Assembly (NCBI RefSeq): GCF_001435295.1
Contig: NZ_CM003594.1
Coordinates: 1,178,001 to 1,242,000 of the forward strand
Direction: 5' to 3'
DNA length: 64,000 nt
Origin: Psychrobacter sp. P11F6
Lineage (GTDB): Bacteria > Pseudomonadota > Gammaproteobacteria > Pseudomonadales > Moraxellaceae
Below the pieces are notes generated by a model. That model made no database searches. It was not told where the DNA came from and saw nothing but the letters and a program-made list of their open reading frames with translations. Position numbers and translations under genes: made by a program. Below, piece after piece: positions 28,603 to 36,941 of the stretch; position 1 is the first letter of the stretch; each line of letters opens with the position of its first letter.

Positions 28603-29403
28603 ATGGCGACCACATTACAACAAGATTTGACCAGCAAAGTGGCATTGGTCACTGGCGCTGCCAGCGGTATCGGACGTGATATCGCTGAAACTTATGCAAA
28701 AGCAGGCGCAGCGGTTGGTATTGCTGATATTAATCTTGAAGCCGCTCAGAAAACCGTTGATGCTATTGAAGCGGCAGGCGGACGCGCACTTGCTATTGCC
28801 ATGGATGTGACTTCAGAGGAGGCGGTAAACGCTGGCGTGCAGCAATTAGTTGATACCTTTGGTGGTATTGATATTCTTGTCTCCAATGCTGGTATTCAGA
28901 TTATCGATCCAATCCATAAAATGGCGTTTGATGATTGGAAAAAGATGCTTGCTATCCATTTAGATGGGGCATTTTTGACCACCAAAGCGGCGATACAGCA
29001 CATGTATAAAGATAACAAAGGCGGTACGGTCATCTATATGGGGTCAGTCCATTCGCATGAAGCATCCATGTTTAAGGCGCCTTACGTCACAGCGAAACAT
29101 GGGTTACTTGGGCTGTGCCGTGTATTGGCAAAAGAAGGCGCTGAGCATAATGTACGCGCGCATGTAATTTGTCCAGGGTTTGTCAAAACGCCATTGGTCG
29201 AAAAGCAAATTCCGCAACAAGCGGTTGAAAAAGGCATCAGTGAAGAATCTGTAGTCAATGATATTATGCTGGTGAATACGGTAGATAGAGAATTCACGAC
29301 CGTCGATGATATTGCTCAGTTAGCGCTATTTTTGGCAGCATTCCCGAGCAATGTATTTACAGGTCAGTCTATCGTTGCCAGTCACGGTTGGTTTATGAAT
29401 TAA
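28603..29403 (+). CDS. bdhA: 3-hydroxybutyrate dehydrogenase
   Basis: A 266-residue short-chain dehydrogenase. It has the NAD-binding TGAASGIG (~18-25), NAG (~94-96), catalytic Ser in MGSVHSHEA, and the YxxxK pair in [25 protein letters not shown] and the C-terminal [11 protein letters not shown] are typical of D-3-hydroxybutyrate dehydrogenase. It oxidises 3-hydroxybutyrate to acetoacetate, the substrate of ScoAB encoded just upstream. Along with the divergent GntP permease this makes an import-and-degrade set for ketone bodies or polyhydroxybutyrate monomers. Confidence 0.9.
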   Translation: MATTLQQDLTSKVALVTGAASGIGRDIAETYAKAGAAVGIADINLEAAQKTVDAIEAAGGRALAIAMDVTSEEAVNAGVQQLVDTFGGIDILVSNAGIQIIDPIHKMAFDDWKKMLAIHLDGAFLTTKAAIQHMYKDNKGGTVIYMGSVHSHEASMFKAPYVTAKHGLLGLCRVLAKEGAEHNVRAHVICPGFVKTPLVEKQIPQQAVEKGISEESVVNDIMLVNTVDREFTTVDDIAQLALFLAAFPSNVFTGQSIVASHGWFMN

Positions 29404-29506
29404 CAGCGTAGTGAATTAATGGGTTTGCGGGCTGTTTGATTGGTTTAAGAATCATGGGCTTGCTAATAAAAGACCAATCCATTAGCATCTAGTTTTATAT
29501 TAATTT

Positions 29507-29531
29507 GAGCCAATTAGATTGGCTCTTTTTT
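29507..29531 (+). terminator. Intrinsic terminator of the scoAB-bdhA operon
   Basis: Perfect GAGCCAAT / ATTGGCTC stem with a 3-base loop followed by six T, about 100 bases after the bdhA stop. Confidence 0.9.
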
Positions 29532-29574
29532 ATGAGCGCTTGAATACCGTTTCGGGTCGCACGGAGTAAGTATA

Positions 29575-30927
29575 ATGAATGATAAGGATTTTGCAAAAAC
29601 GCTTGCAGCAAAATTAAGCCGTGCTATCGAGCAACAGCAGTTTAAGCAATCAATCAATCAACTTCAAAATTTGCGCCCGATTGATATTGCCGATGTTCTA
29701 GCACTCATGGAGCCAAATCTTGCGTGGCAGCTACTCGAGCATCTGCCCAATCGTTCTACCGTGTTCTCCTATTTAGAAACGGATATTCAGGTTGCGCTTG
29801 CCTATGTATTTCCTCGGGCTGTATTAGCAAAGATAGTAGGCGAGATGCCCGCAGATGAGCGTACCGACTTATATAAGCACCTAAATCAGGAGCAGCGGGA
29901 TGCTTTGTTACCCGCCTTGGCACAGGCACAACGTGAAGATATTCGTAAGTTATCTGCCTATGAGGAGCGCACTGCTGGTGCGTTGATGACATCTGATTAT
30001 GCGACTTTAGCTGCTCATATGACTGTCTCTGAGGCATTGGCAGCACTGCGCCTAGAAGCACCTGATGCCGAGACTATTTATCATGCTTATGTGATTGATG
30101 ACGAGCGTAAATTATTAGGCGTTGTCTCTTTACGAGTACTTATTTTAGCGGCTCCTGAACAGCTGATTAATGACATTATGATGAGTACAGTAGTGTCTTG
30201 TAATGTCAATGATGATCAAGAAGACGTTGCGAAAGTCGTGGCTCGCTATGACTTAATTGCGCTGCCTATTACTGATGATAGTGGTGCTTTGGTCGGTATT
30301 GTTACCCACGATGATGCGATGGATGTGGCGAGTGATGAGGCAACCGACGATTTCCATAAGTCGGGCGGTGTCTCGACCATGGTTGGCAAATTAAAAGACG
30401 TCAGCGTTCGAGTGTTATACCGTAAGCGCGTATTCTGGTTGGTGTTTTTAGTGTTTGGTAACTTACTCTCAGGGTTGAGTATTTCCAATTTTGAAGATGT
30501 GATTGCTGCCAATTTGGTATTGGTGTTCTTTTTGCCTTTATTGGTCGACAGTGGTGGTAACGCTGGCTCGCAGTCAGCGACCTTGATGGTGCGAGCTTTG
30601 GCGACTGGCGATGTGGTCATGCGTGACTGGTTTTCATTATTGGGTCGAGAGGCGGTGGTTGCGTTGATGCTTGGGGCGACGATGGCGGTGGCTATCTCAA
30701 TCATCGGTTATGTACGTGGTGATGCAGTGGTGTCGTTAGTGCTGGCACTGAGTATGATGTCGGTGGTGATGATTGGTTGTGTGATTGGTATGAGCTTACC
30801 TTTTGTGCTTAATAAATTGGGTTTTGATCCTGCCACTGCCAGTGCGCCTTTGATTACCTCTGTCTGTGATGCCTCGGGTGTACTTATTTATTTGTTTATT
30901 GCTTCACAGTTTTTGTCTATCGGTTAA
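29575..30927 (+). CDS. mgtE: Magnesium transporter MgtE
   Basis: A 450-residue protein in the usual MgtE order. An N-terminal superhelical domain comes first (~1-130, MEPNLAWQLLEHLP and MPADERTDLYKHL), then two CBS domains (~135-255, MTSDYATLAAHMTVSEAL and ITDDSGALVGIVTHDDAMDV). A connecting helix and five membrane spans follow (~285-450), including LPLLVDSGGNAGSQSATLMVRAL, the conserved pore segment. MgtE is a Mg2+-gated channel in the inner membrane, closed when the cytosolic CBS domains bind Mg2+. GGAG lies upstream of the ATG. It appears to be a single-gene unit. Confidence 0.94.
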   Translation: MNDKDFAKTLAAKLSRAIEQQQFKQSINQLQNLRPIDIADVLALMEPNLAWQLLEHLPNRSTVFSYLETDIQVALAYVFPRAVLAKIVGEMPADERTDLYKHLNQEQRDALLPALAQAQREDIRKLSAYEERTAGALMTSDYATLAAHMTVSEALAALRLEAPDAETIYHAYVIDDERKLLGVVSLRVLILAAPEQLINDIMMSTVVSCNVNDDQEDVAKVVARYDLIALPITDDSGALVGIVTHDDAMDVASDEATDDFHKSGGVSTMVGKLKDVSVRVLYRKRVFWLVFLVFGNLLSGLSISNFEDVIAANLVLVFFLPLLVDSGGNAGSQSATLMVRALATGDVVMRDWFSLLGREAVVALMLGATMAVAISIIGYVRGDAVVSLVLALSMMSVVMIGCVIGMSLPFVLNKLGFDPATASAPLITSVCDASGVLIYLFIASQFLSIG

Positions 30928-31098
30928 CGCTGCTATAAAGCCTAGTCCCACTAGCGTTGTGGTTTTTTTATAGTGGTAATTCAGCTACACTGTCACTATA
31001 AAAGGTCTGGCTAACACGCTCACGAGCGGTATTGTTCACGACAGTATTCACTGAGTTTTTGCCATGCCCACTCACTTGTATAGGCAGTAATAGTCGCT

Positions 31099-32322
31099 AT
31101 GTTTAACTTTATGAAGAAAACCTCCACCAAAAAATCAGAAACACCAGAGCAGCGAGCAGAGCGCGATAGTGCCGTGGACAAGGTGCTGCTTGGTTATGAG
31201 GTAGGTACTGTCAGTATTGCCACCATGGTAACGGGGCTCGAACGTGATGGTGACCAGCTCACCTTAGACTTGCGTCTACCCGTAAATAGTAATCCTGAAA
31301 TTATCCAACAAGAACTTGGGCAACTGTTACATCCGCACGGTATCAAGACTATTCATATGAATGTTCGTCTGCCCGCACCGACGAAAGGCTCGGGGTCAAG
31401 TCTGCCAAAAGCAATGCCAAAAACCACTAATGCCATGGACAATCAACATAAACCAGCGGCAAATGCTGATAGCAATACTACTGTTGAACCACCAATTACC
31501 AAAGCCGCGCCGACACAAGCGTCACTCGCCGCGCATCCACGTATTCGTCATATTATCGTCGTGGCATCGGGTAAAGGTGGCGTTGGTAAATCCACTACTA
31601 CGGTCAACATTGCTTTGGCATTACAAAAGCTAGGCAACCGTGTTGGCATACTTGATGCCGATATTTATGGTCCTAGTATGCCAACGATGCTGGGCGTCGA
31701 TAATGTCAAACCTGAGCTGGAAAACGAGCAGTTTGTTCCTATCAATGCGCACGGCATGGCAATGCTATCGATTGGTAGCTTGCTCGATGGTGACAATACG
31801 CCTGTCGCGTGGCGCGGACCAAAAGCCACTGGTGCGCTGATGCAGCTGTATAATCAAACCAACTGGCCGCAGCTGGATTACTTAGTGATTGATATGCCAC
31901 CGGGTACGGGCGATATTCAGCTCACGCTAGCTCAGCGTATTCCCGTAACGGGTGCCGTGATTGTCACGACGCCGCAGCATATTGCCTTACTTGATGCACA
32001 AAAAGGCATTGAGATGTTTAACAAAACCAATATCCCAGTACTCGGCGTGGTCGAAAACATGGCACTGCATACCTGTAGCAACTGTAATCATACCGAAGCT
32101 ATCTTTGGCACAGGTGGCGGCGAAAAAATCGCTGAACAGTATCAAGTCCCGCTGTTAGGGCAGCTCCCCCTTGCCAGTGGCATCCGTGCACAAGTGGATA
32201 AAGGTGAGCCAAGCGTATTAGCCGATGATGAGTTTGCGCCGTACTATCTTAGCATTGCTAAAAATATCGAAGCCAATATTAATAAATTCGCCAAGCCTGT
32301 CGATGATAAACGTATTTTTTAA
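31099..32322 (+). CDS. apbC: Iron-sulfur cluster carrier protein ApbC/Mrp
   Basis: A 407-residue P-loop NTPase. An N-terminal MIP18-like (DUF59) part at ~20-95 is followed by a Pro/Thr/Asn-rich linker. The ParA/Mrp domain has VVASGKGGVGKSTTTVNIAL (~152-171), DADIYGPSMPTMLG, DYLVIDMPPGTGD and the CxxC in HTCSNCNH that holds a bridging Fe-S cluster. It transfers Fe-S clusters to apoproteins in the cytoplasm. The start region has no strong ribosome-binding site, and the Lys/Thr-rich first residues may be an extension. It is probably monocistronic. Confidence 0.92.
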   Translation: MFNFMKKTSTKKSETPEQRAERDSAVDKVLLGYEVGTVSIATMVTGLERDGDQLTLDLRLPVNSNPEIIQQELGQLLHPHGIKTIHMNVRLPAPTKGSGSSLPKAMPKTTNAMDNQHKPAANADSNTTVEPPITKAAPTQASLAAHPRIRHIIVVASGKGGVGKSTTTVNIALALQKLGNRVGILDADIYGPSMPTMLGVDNVKPELENEQFVPINAHGMAMLSIGSLLDGDNTPVAWRGPKATGALMQLYNQTNWPQLDYLVIDMPPGTGDIQLTLAQRIPVTGAVIVTTPQHIALLDAQKGIEMFNKTNIPVLGVVENMALHTCSNCNHTEAIFGTGGGEKIAEQYQVPLLGQLPLASGIRAQVDKGEPSVLADDEFAPYYLSIAKNIEANINKFAKPVDDKRIF

Positions 32323-32514
32323 TAGTGGTTTTTAATAAGAATGAAATAGCCTAAGTGGATAGTATTTAAAGTGCTTTTATCTTTAAAAAGGGAATATTGT
32401 GAGCTTATCGATTTATCAATGACATTTAGATAATATTCCCAAACAGTACAATCTCCTAAGATTATTCCGCCTGCCGTTATATGTGATTGAGCTCTCAAAC
32501 AATCAAGCGATCGC

Positions 32515-32547
32515 CGTTTGCTACTCTAAAGATGGGAGTAGCAAACG
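32515..32547. repeat. 12-bp perfect inverted repeat
   Basis: CGTTTGCTACTC (32515-32526) and GAGTAGCAAACG (32536-32547) around a 9-base loop. There is no T tract, so it is not a standard terminator. It directly precedes the small ORF at 32563. Confidence 0.65.
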
Positions 32548-32562
32548 CCATTAGCAAATGTG

Positions 32563-32709
32563 ATGGAAAGGTTGGCAGATGGATTGACCAGCATTGAAGT
32601 TAAGGTGATAACGGAAGCGTTTTTTGTGGCTTCAGGACAGGCAAAGAGAAGAGTGATACATACCACAGTCAGCTATCAAGGACAGATAGTAGCTGTAAAT
32701 AAACAGTAG
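32563..32709 (+). CDS. Possible small protein or gene fragment (48 aa)
   Basis: The frame is open from 32542; the first ATG at 32563 gives 48 residues (MERLADGLTSIEVKVITEAF..., ending VAVNKQ). The alternating pattern IEVKVITEAFFVASGQAKRRVIHTTVSY resembles the C-terminal strands of type II/IV minor pseudopilins, suggesting a fragment of such a gene, but this is a weak impression. No good ribosome-binding site precedes the ATG. Confidence 0.2.
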   Translation: MERLADGLTSIEVKVITEAFFVASGQAKRRVIHTTVSYQGQIVAVNKQ

Positions 32710-32758
32710 CTGTAAATGAATAGTACCTTTAGAAAAATTTGGCTAGGATGCCTTAATC

Positions 32759-33901
32759 ATGAATCAAAATTGCAATGAGCAAGATCAGCAACAATTATCT
32801 ACCAGCATTAAGCCAGTTGTGCTCGATGAGCTGATTAAAAATGGTCAGCCTATTTTTGGTGTTTTTGCTCACGTTAAAAATATCAATTATTTGGACTATC
32901 ACAGCCATCTTATCTCACAAAAGGCGCTGCCAAACTGGCGCAAAGAGTTAAAAGCCAATCAATTCTGTTTTATTCAAATTATCCAGCCGCCTTATCGGGT
33001 TTGTCTGGCATTAGCGACGATTAAACTGGCAACCAGTGCTTTCGTTTATGTTTATAACGATGAGATTGAGCAGTTAGAGGTTTGTGAAGCATTGCAGCCG
33101 TTGATGCATCAAACACAGTTAGAAGGCGATTGCTATCAAGGGCAAATGGCATTTACCCATAGTAATCTCACATTAACATTGGATTTTACGCCTTCACAAA
33201 TCGAAGTAGCATTGGATAGTAAACACATTACGCTTGATGCGACGCTACAGCGGCAATCAGCGCCATTAGCAGTCTGCACACCAACAGGCAGGCGCGGCTG
33301 GACCTTTACTCAAAAAGAACCGTTGTCGGTTATATCTGGTCATTTACTGATTAAAGCCCATTCAAAATTTAACACTGATGCTCAAGCCAAACAAATTAAC
33401 TTTTCCAAAACGACTATCGCCAATCTCGATTGGACGCTTGGTTATATGCGTCACAAGACCAATTGGTTTTGGACCTGTATTAATAGCTATTTGCCAGACG
33501 GTCGTCATTTTGCCCTAAATCTAGCAATGGGCGTCAATGAAACAGGGGTTAGCGAAAATGCGTGCTGGCTGGATGGGCAGATTTATTATTTACCGCCTGT
33601 GATGTTTGTCCGTGATGGTTTAAATTTGCCAGCTAATGAGCAAGATGATAATGCTAAAACCATAGATAATACGCGACAGCCTTGGCGCATCTATCATCAA
33701 AACCTAGGCTGGAGCAATGTTGATATTGACTTAACTTTCACGCCGATAACCGTTTATAAAAAGACGGATAACTTTGGTGTGCTTGCCAGTATATTTGAGC
33801 AATGGCTTGGCTTTTATAGTGGTGAGATTCGTCTAAAAGATGACGTGATTAAAATCGATAAGATAATGGGCTTAGCAGAAGATCATTTCGCAAAATGGTA
33901 G
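32759..33901 (+). CDS. DUF2804 family protein
   Basis: A 380-residue protein without signal peptide or membrane span. NWRKELKANQFCFIQII, the central PTGRRGWTFTQKEPL and the C-terminal TNWFWTCINSYLPDGRHFALNLAMG fit the DUF2804 family. That family has a predicted two-domain beta-sandwich architecture and no established function. A moderately placed AGGA lies ~11 bases before the ATG. It stands alone between apbC and dcd. The base composition is like its neighbours. Confidence 0.75.
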   Translation: MNQNCNEQDQQQLSTSIKPVVLDELIKNGQPIFGVFAHVKNINYLDYHSHLISQKALPNWRKELKANQFCFIQIIQPPYRVCLALATIKLATSAFVYVYNDEIEQLEVCEALQPLMHQTQLEGDCYQGQMAFTHSNLTLTLDFTPSQIEVALDSKHITLDATLQRQSAPLAVCTPTGRRGWTFTQKEPLSVISGHLLIKAHSKFNTDAQAKQINFSKTTIANLDWTLGYMRHKTNWFWTCINSYLPDGRHFALNLAMGVNETGVSENACWLDGQIYYLPPVMFVRDGLNLPANEQDDNAKTIDNTRQPWRIYHQNLGWSNVDIDLTFTPITVYKKTDNFGVLASIFEQWLGFYSGEIRLKDDVIKIDKIMGLAEDHFAKW

Positions 33902-34037
33902 GCGGTTGTCGTATTGATTGTAGATTTATATTAAACGCAGGCAAGCCTATAAATTGAGCGCTCAATTCCGTATAATCGTCGCTATCAAAATACACTTCAT
34001 ATCGTAAATTTTATTTTATAGCTGCTAAGGAACAACA

Positions 34038-34613
34038 ATGTCTATCAAGTCTGACCGCTGGATTCGTAAAATGGCTGAAGAACACGGCATGATTGAGCCG
34101 TTTGAAGCGGGTCAAGTACGTTTTAATGATGCAGGCGAGCGTCTGGTTAGCTACGGTACGTCAAGCTATGGTTATGATGTACGCTGTGCGCCTGAATTTA
34201 AAGTTTTTACCAATGTTCATTCAGTGATTGTAGATCCAAAAAACTTTGATGAAAAAAGCTTTATTGATGTCATCGGTGACGAGTGTATTATTCCGCCAAA
34301 CTCGTTTGCGCTAGCACGCACCATGGAATATTTCCGTATTCCACGTGATGTATTGACGATCTGTCTTGGTAAATCAACGTATGCCCGTTGCGGAATTATC
34401 GTCAACGTGACGCCGCTGGAGCCTGAGTGGGAAGGGCATGTCACTTTGGAATTTAGTAACACCACCAATCTACCAGCGCGTATTTATGCAGGCGAAGGAG
34501 TGGCACAAATGCTGTTTTTCCAAAGTGATGCTGATGACGTATGTGAAACCAGCTATAAAGATCGCGGCGGTAAATATCAAGGTCAACGCGGCGTGACATT
34601 GCCAAGAACCTAG
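34038..34613 (+). CDS. dcd: dCTP deaminase
   Basis: A 191-residue enzyme that deaminates dCTP to dUTP, feeding dTMP synthesis. It shows the family signatures [19 protein letters not shown] at the N-terminus, [33 protein letters not shown] (Ser/Arg and catalytic Glu region) and the C-terminal [12 protein letters not shown] that closes over the active site. Length is typical. AAGGA lies 6 bases before the ATG. It is a single gene ending at a bidirectional terminator. Confidence 0.95.
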   Translation: MSIKSDRWIRKMAEEHGMIEPFEAGQVRFNDAGERLVSYGTSSYGYDVRCAPEFKVFTNVHSVIVDPKNFDEKSFIDVIGDECIIPPNSFALARTMEYFRIPRDVLTICLGKSTYARCGIIVNVTPLEPEWEGHVTLEFSNTTNLPARIYAGEGVAQMLFFQSDADDVCETSYKDRGGKYQGQRGVTLPRT

Positions 34614-34667
34614 TAATCTTATATGCTAACTAAAAGTGCACAATGATAAATCTTTTAGATTAATCAC

Positions 34668-34708
34668 AAAAAGGCTGACCGTATATATAATACGACCAGC
34701 CTTTTTTA
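34668..34708. terminator. Bidirectional terminator between dcd and sspB
   Basis: AAAAAGGCTG ... CAGCCTTTTTT with a second inner pairing GTAT/ATAC separated by a small symmetric internal loop. The A and T runs on either side serve dcd (plus) and the convergent sspB (minus). Confidence 0.85.
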
Positions 34709-34722
34709 TACCGAAAAATTGA

Positions 34723-35160
34723 CTATTTCAACACTTTTAAACCTGCTTTATTATCACGTTTGGCTTTAGGTGCCGCAGTAGGGCTCTTCTGTGAGCTTAC
34801 TATCGCATCATCTTCAGGTTGATAGTTGTCATATTCATTGGGGTCAAAAAACATCCCTTGCGAGTTTTCTTTCGCATAAATACCTAACACCGACGTCATT
34901 GGTACCCAAATCTCTTGTGACACGCCGCCAAAACGCGCACTAAAATGAATATAATCATTTTCCATACTCATATTACCAGTCGCACGGCTGGCGATATTCA
35001 ATACGATACGACCATCTTGCACGTGTTCCCTTGGAATCTGTACGTTTTTGGCAGTGGCATCAACCATCAGGTAAGGCGTTAGTTGATTGTCTTCTATCCA
35101 CTGATAAAGCGCGCGCACCATATAAGGACGTGTTGGGGTAATAGAGGTGGTTTCGCTCAT
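34723..35160 (-). CDS. sspB: ClpXP protease specificity-enhancing factor SspB
   Basis: A 145-residue adaptor: an N-terminal globular domain (PTRPYMVRALYQWIEDN, then HVQDGRIVLNIA and MENDYIHFSARFGG, IWVPMTSVLGIYAKEN). A flexible acidic/Lys-rich tail follows, ending GLKVLK, the short C-terminal ClpX-binding motif. It tethers ssrA-tagged substrates to ClpXP. It is the normal partner of sspA, but here 254 bases holding a MITE-like element lie between the two genes. Confidence 0.93.
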   Translation of the reverse strand: MSETTSITPTRPYMVRALYQWIEDNQLTPYLMVDATAKNVQIPREHVQDGRIVLNIASRATGNMSMENDYIHFSARFGGVSQEIWVPMTSVLGIYAKENSQGMFFDPNEYDNYQPEDDAIVSSQKSPTAAPKAKRDNKAGLKVLK

Positions 35161-35248
35161 CTAATGGTTTCCTATACTGATAATTTGAAGATAATAATCT
35201 AAAGATATTTTGTTGTTTTCTATTTTAAGACAGCGGTTAAGCATTGTC

Positions 35249-35413
35249 TAGGGTGTGTCCTGCTCTTGCAAATGGTAATAAAAATTGCAGCCAAACAAGG
35301 AAAATAGTACTGATAATAACTAAATATAAGCAAGCTATTTGACACAGTTTGACAAAGATTTAGTCATTTTTGGCCCATTTAAGGTTTAATGCTCAGATTG
35401 AGGATACACCCTA
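35249..35413. mobile_element. MITE-like element, copy A (161 bp plus flanking TA)
   Basis: Starts TAGGGTGTGTCCT and ends AGGATACACCCTA: terminal inverted repeats matching at 12 of 13 positions. GGG...CCC spans 35251-35411 (161 bp) and is bordered by TA on both sides, as expected for a TA target duplication. A second 161-bp copy in the opposite orientation is at 52801-52961; I judge about 70% identity over the whole length by eye. It contains no ORF and ends one base after the sspA stop codon. Confidence 0.75.
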
Positions 35414-35414
35414 A

Positions 35415-36029
35415 TTAACGCACACTTTTTTGAAAGCTAATACGCTCAAAGACACGCTGTTGATAGTCAAATAAGGGGCGACTAATAGCGCGTGGCAGCT
35501 CAATTCCCATTTCTTCAAGTCGCCATAACAAAGGTGCTAACAATACATCACACCAGCCAAACTCGTCTGCCATAAAATAAGATTTATGAGCAAACAGTGG
35601 TGACAACGTAATCAAAGAATCGCTTAACTGTTTTTTCGCAATAGCAGCTTGTGCTTTATTAAAGCTATTAGGGTGCATGAGTAGACGCTTACCGAGTACC
35701 AGCCAATCATGCTGAATACGCCAAGCCAGCTGGCGAAATTGGGCACGCTCTTGCGGGGTATCCGGCAGTAGCTTATTGGTGTGATAACGCTCTTCAAGAT
35801 ACTCAAAGATAACGTTGATCTCATACAGTGCGATTTCACGTTGTTGCAGAACAGGCAAGGTGTGATAGGGATTCAGCTCAGTTAAATCTTCAGGCCGTTC
35901 AGAGTGCAAGCGTGATAGATAATAGGCAAGCTTTTTTTCCTCAAGTAATAGGCGCACTACATGACTGTCGTAGCCGTCATCAGCGTATAAAATCAGCTGA
36001 CTACTTGGAATGTCGTTCGCATCAATCAT
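35415..36029 (-). CDS. sspA: Stringent starvation protein A (GST-like RNA polymerase-associated protein)
   Basis: A 204-residue protein. It has a thioredoxin-like N-terminal domain (LILYADDGYDSHVVRLLLEEKKL, HTLPVLQQREIALYE) and an all-helical C-terminal domain (WRIQHDWLVLGKRLL, DEFGWCDVLLAPLLWRLEEMGIELP), the GST fold of SspA. SspA binds RNA polymerase and modulates transcription under stress; it lacks glutathione transferase activity. It lies downstream of petABC, as in many gammaproteobacteria, but with its own spacing and a terminator between. Copy A of the MITE-like element follows its stop codon directly. Confidence 0.92.
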   Translation of the reverse strand: MIDANDIPSSQLILYADDGYDSHVVRLLLEEKKLAYYLSRLHSERPEDLTELNPYHTLPVLQQREIALYEINVIFEYLEERYHTNKLLPDTPQERAQFRQLAWRIQHDWLVLGKRLLMHPNSFNKAQAAIAKKQLSDSLITLSPLFAHKSYFMADEFGWCDVLLAPLLWRLEEMGIELPRAISRPLFDYQQRVFERISFQKSVR

Positions 36030-36162
36030 GAAAGCCTAATGTTAATAGTAAAGCCTATCATCGTAAACAAAGTTGCCCTGATTATCAAGGCAAGGTACGT
36101 AAACATTGCGGGTGAGCCTTGTTTTAAATAATGGTTCAGTGTTTTAGGGTCTTTTAAGAGAC

Positions 36163-36196
36163 AAAAAAAGGCACTACCAGAGCAGTGCCTTTTTTT
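36163..36196 (-). terminator. Intrinsic terminator of the petABC operon
   Basis: AAAAAAAGGCACT / AGTGCCTTTTTTT perfect hairpin with an 8-base loop, 29 bases after the petC stop on the minus strand. Confidence 0.92.
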
Positions 36197-36224
36197 CGAT
36201 AAAAATATATTTTTTAATACTTAA

Positions 36225-36941
36225 TTATTTTACATCTTTCCAGAATTCTTTGTTCAATAAGTAAACTGGAATGAGTAATACTAATAAGAATAAAATCACA
36301 AAGAAGCCAATCACTTGACGGTCATGACGGTTAGGCTCTGCCATCCACGCCATAAAGTTAACCAAATCACCCACTTCAGATTCAAACTCTTCAGCACTTA
36401 GCTCTTCTTGCATATTATGCAATACATGAGGCATCGCCGCATTGGCAAGTACTAAGTTATTGGCACCCCAAGGACGGCTTGGGTCTTCATAAAACGATAA
36501 CAGGTAAGTATATACCCAGTCATCGCCACGTAGTCTGGTCTCAAGTGATAAGTCTGGTGGTGCTGCGCCAAACCATGATGCTTGTACTTCAGGATCAATT
36601 TCAGCATTGATATGATCACCGATTTGATCGGTGGTGACCATCAAATACTTTTCGACCAACTCAGGTGGTATCTCTAAATCTTTAGCAATGCGCGAGTGAC
36701 GAACATACTGTGCAGAGTGACAACCAGCACAGTAGTTCATAAAGATTTTCGCACCGTTTTGTAGCGAGCCCTTATTGGTAAAATCAATAGGAGCAGTACT
36801 ACAAGCTAAGTGTTCTTCAACACCCTCAGCATTGGTGAATGTGCCACATCCACCGCCACCAGCTGCCAGTGCAGTACCAGCCGTCAAGGTTAATGCCGCG
36901 CCTAAGCCTAGACCCGCTAGGGATTTAATTAGCGTGTTCAT
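36225..36941 (-). CDS. petC: Cytochrome c1 of the bc1 complex
   Basis: A 238-residue protein: a signal peptide (~1-26, GLGAALTLTAGTALA), heme c site CAGCH in NYCAGCHSAQYVRHSR, then the ANAAMPHVL segment, whose Met is the likely sixth heme ligand. A C-terminal membrane anchor lies at ~212-232 (VIGFFVILFLLVLLIPVYLL). It passes electrons from the Rieske protein to soluble or membrane cytochromes in the periplasm. Its ATG overlaps the petB stop by one base (TAATG), and GGAGGT lies upstream. It is the last gene of petABC. Confidence 0.95.
   Translation of the reverse strand: MNTLIKSLAGLGLGAALTLTAGTALAAGGGGCGTFTNAEGVEEHLACSTAPIDFTNKGSLQNGAKIFMNYCAGCHSAQYVRHSRIAKDLEIPPELVEKYLMVTTDQIGDHINAEIDPEVQASWFGAAPPDLSLETRLRGDDWVYTYLLSFYEDPSRPWGANNLVLANAAMPHVLHNMQEELSAEEFESEVGDLVNFMAWMAEPNRHDRQVIGFFVILFLLVLLIPVYLLNKEFWKDVK

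Larger units (their letters stand above)
32323..32758. other. Intergenic region with two inverted repeats, a tandem repeat and a possible small ORF
   Basis: Contains GGGAATATT (32390-32398) paired with AATATTCCC (32432-32440), the stronger 12-bp hairpin at 32515-32547 and a 48-codon ORF at 32563-32709. A 17-base direct repeat with two mismatches (AGTAGCTGTAAATAAAC, 32688-32704 and 32705-32721) follows. Nothing here could be assigned to a known element. Confidence 0.5.

Noticed and set aside
30240..30710. Antisense ORF of ~150 codons inside mgtE (and similar ones in metG, uup, scoB and the ABC genes)
   Set aside because: These are shadows of strongly coding genes on the other strand; none has a start signal or recognisable domain.
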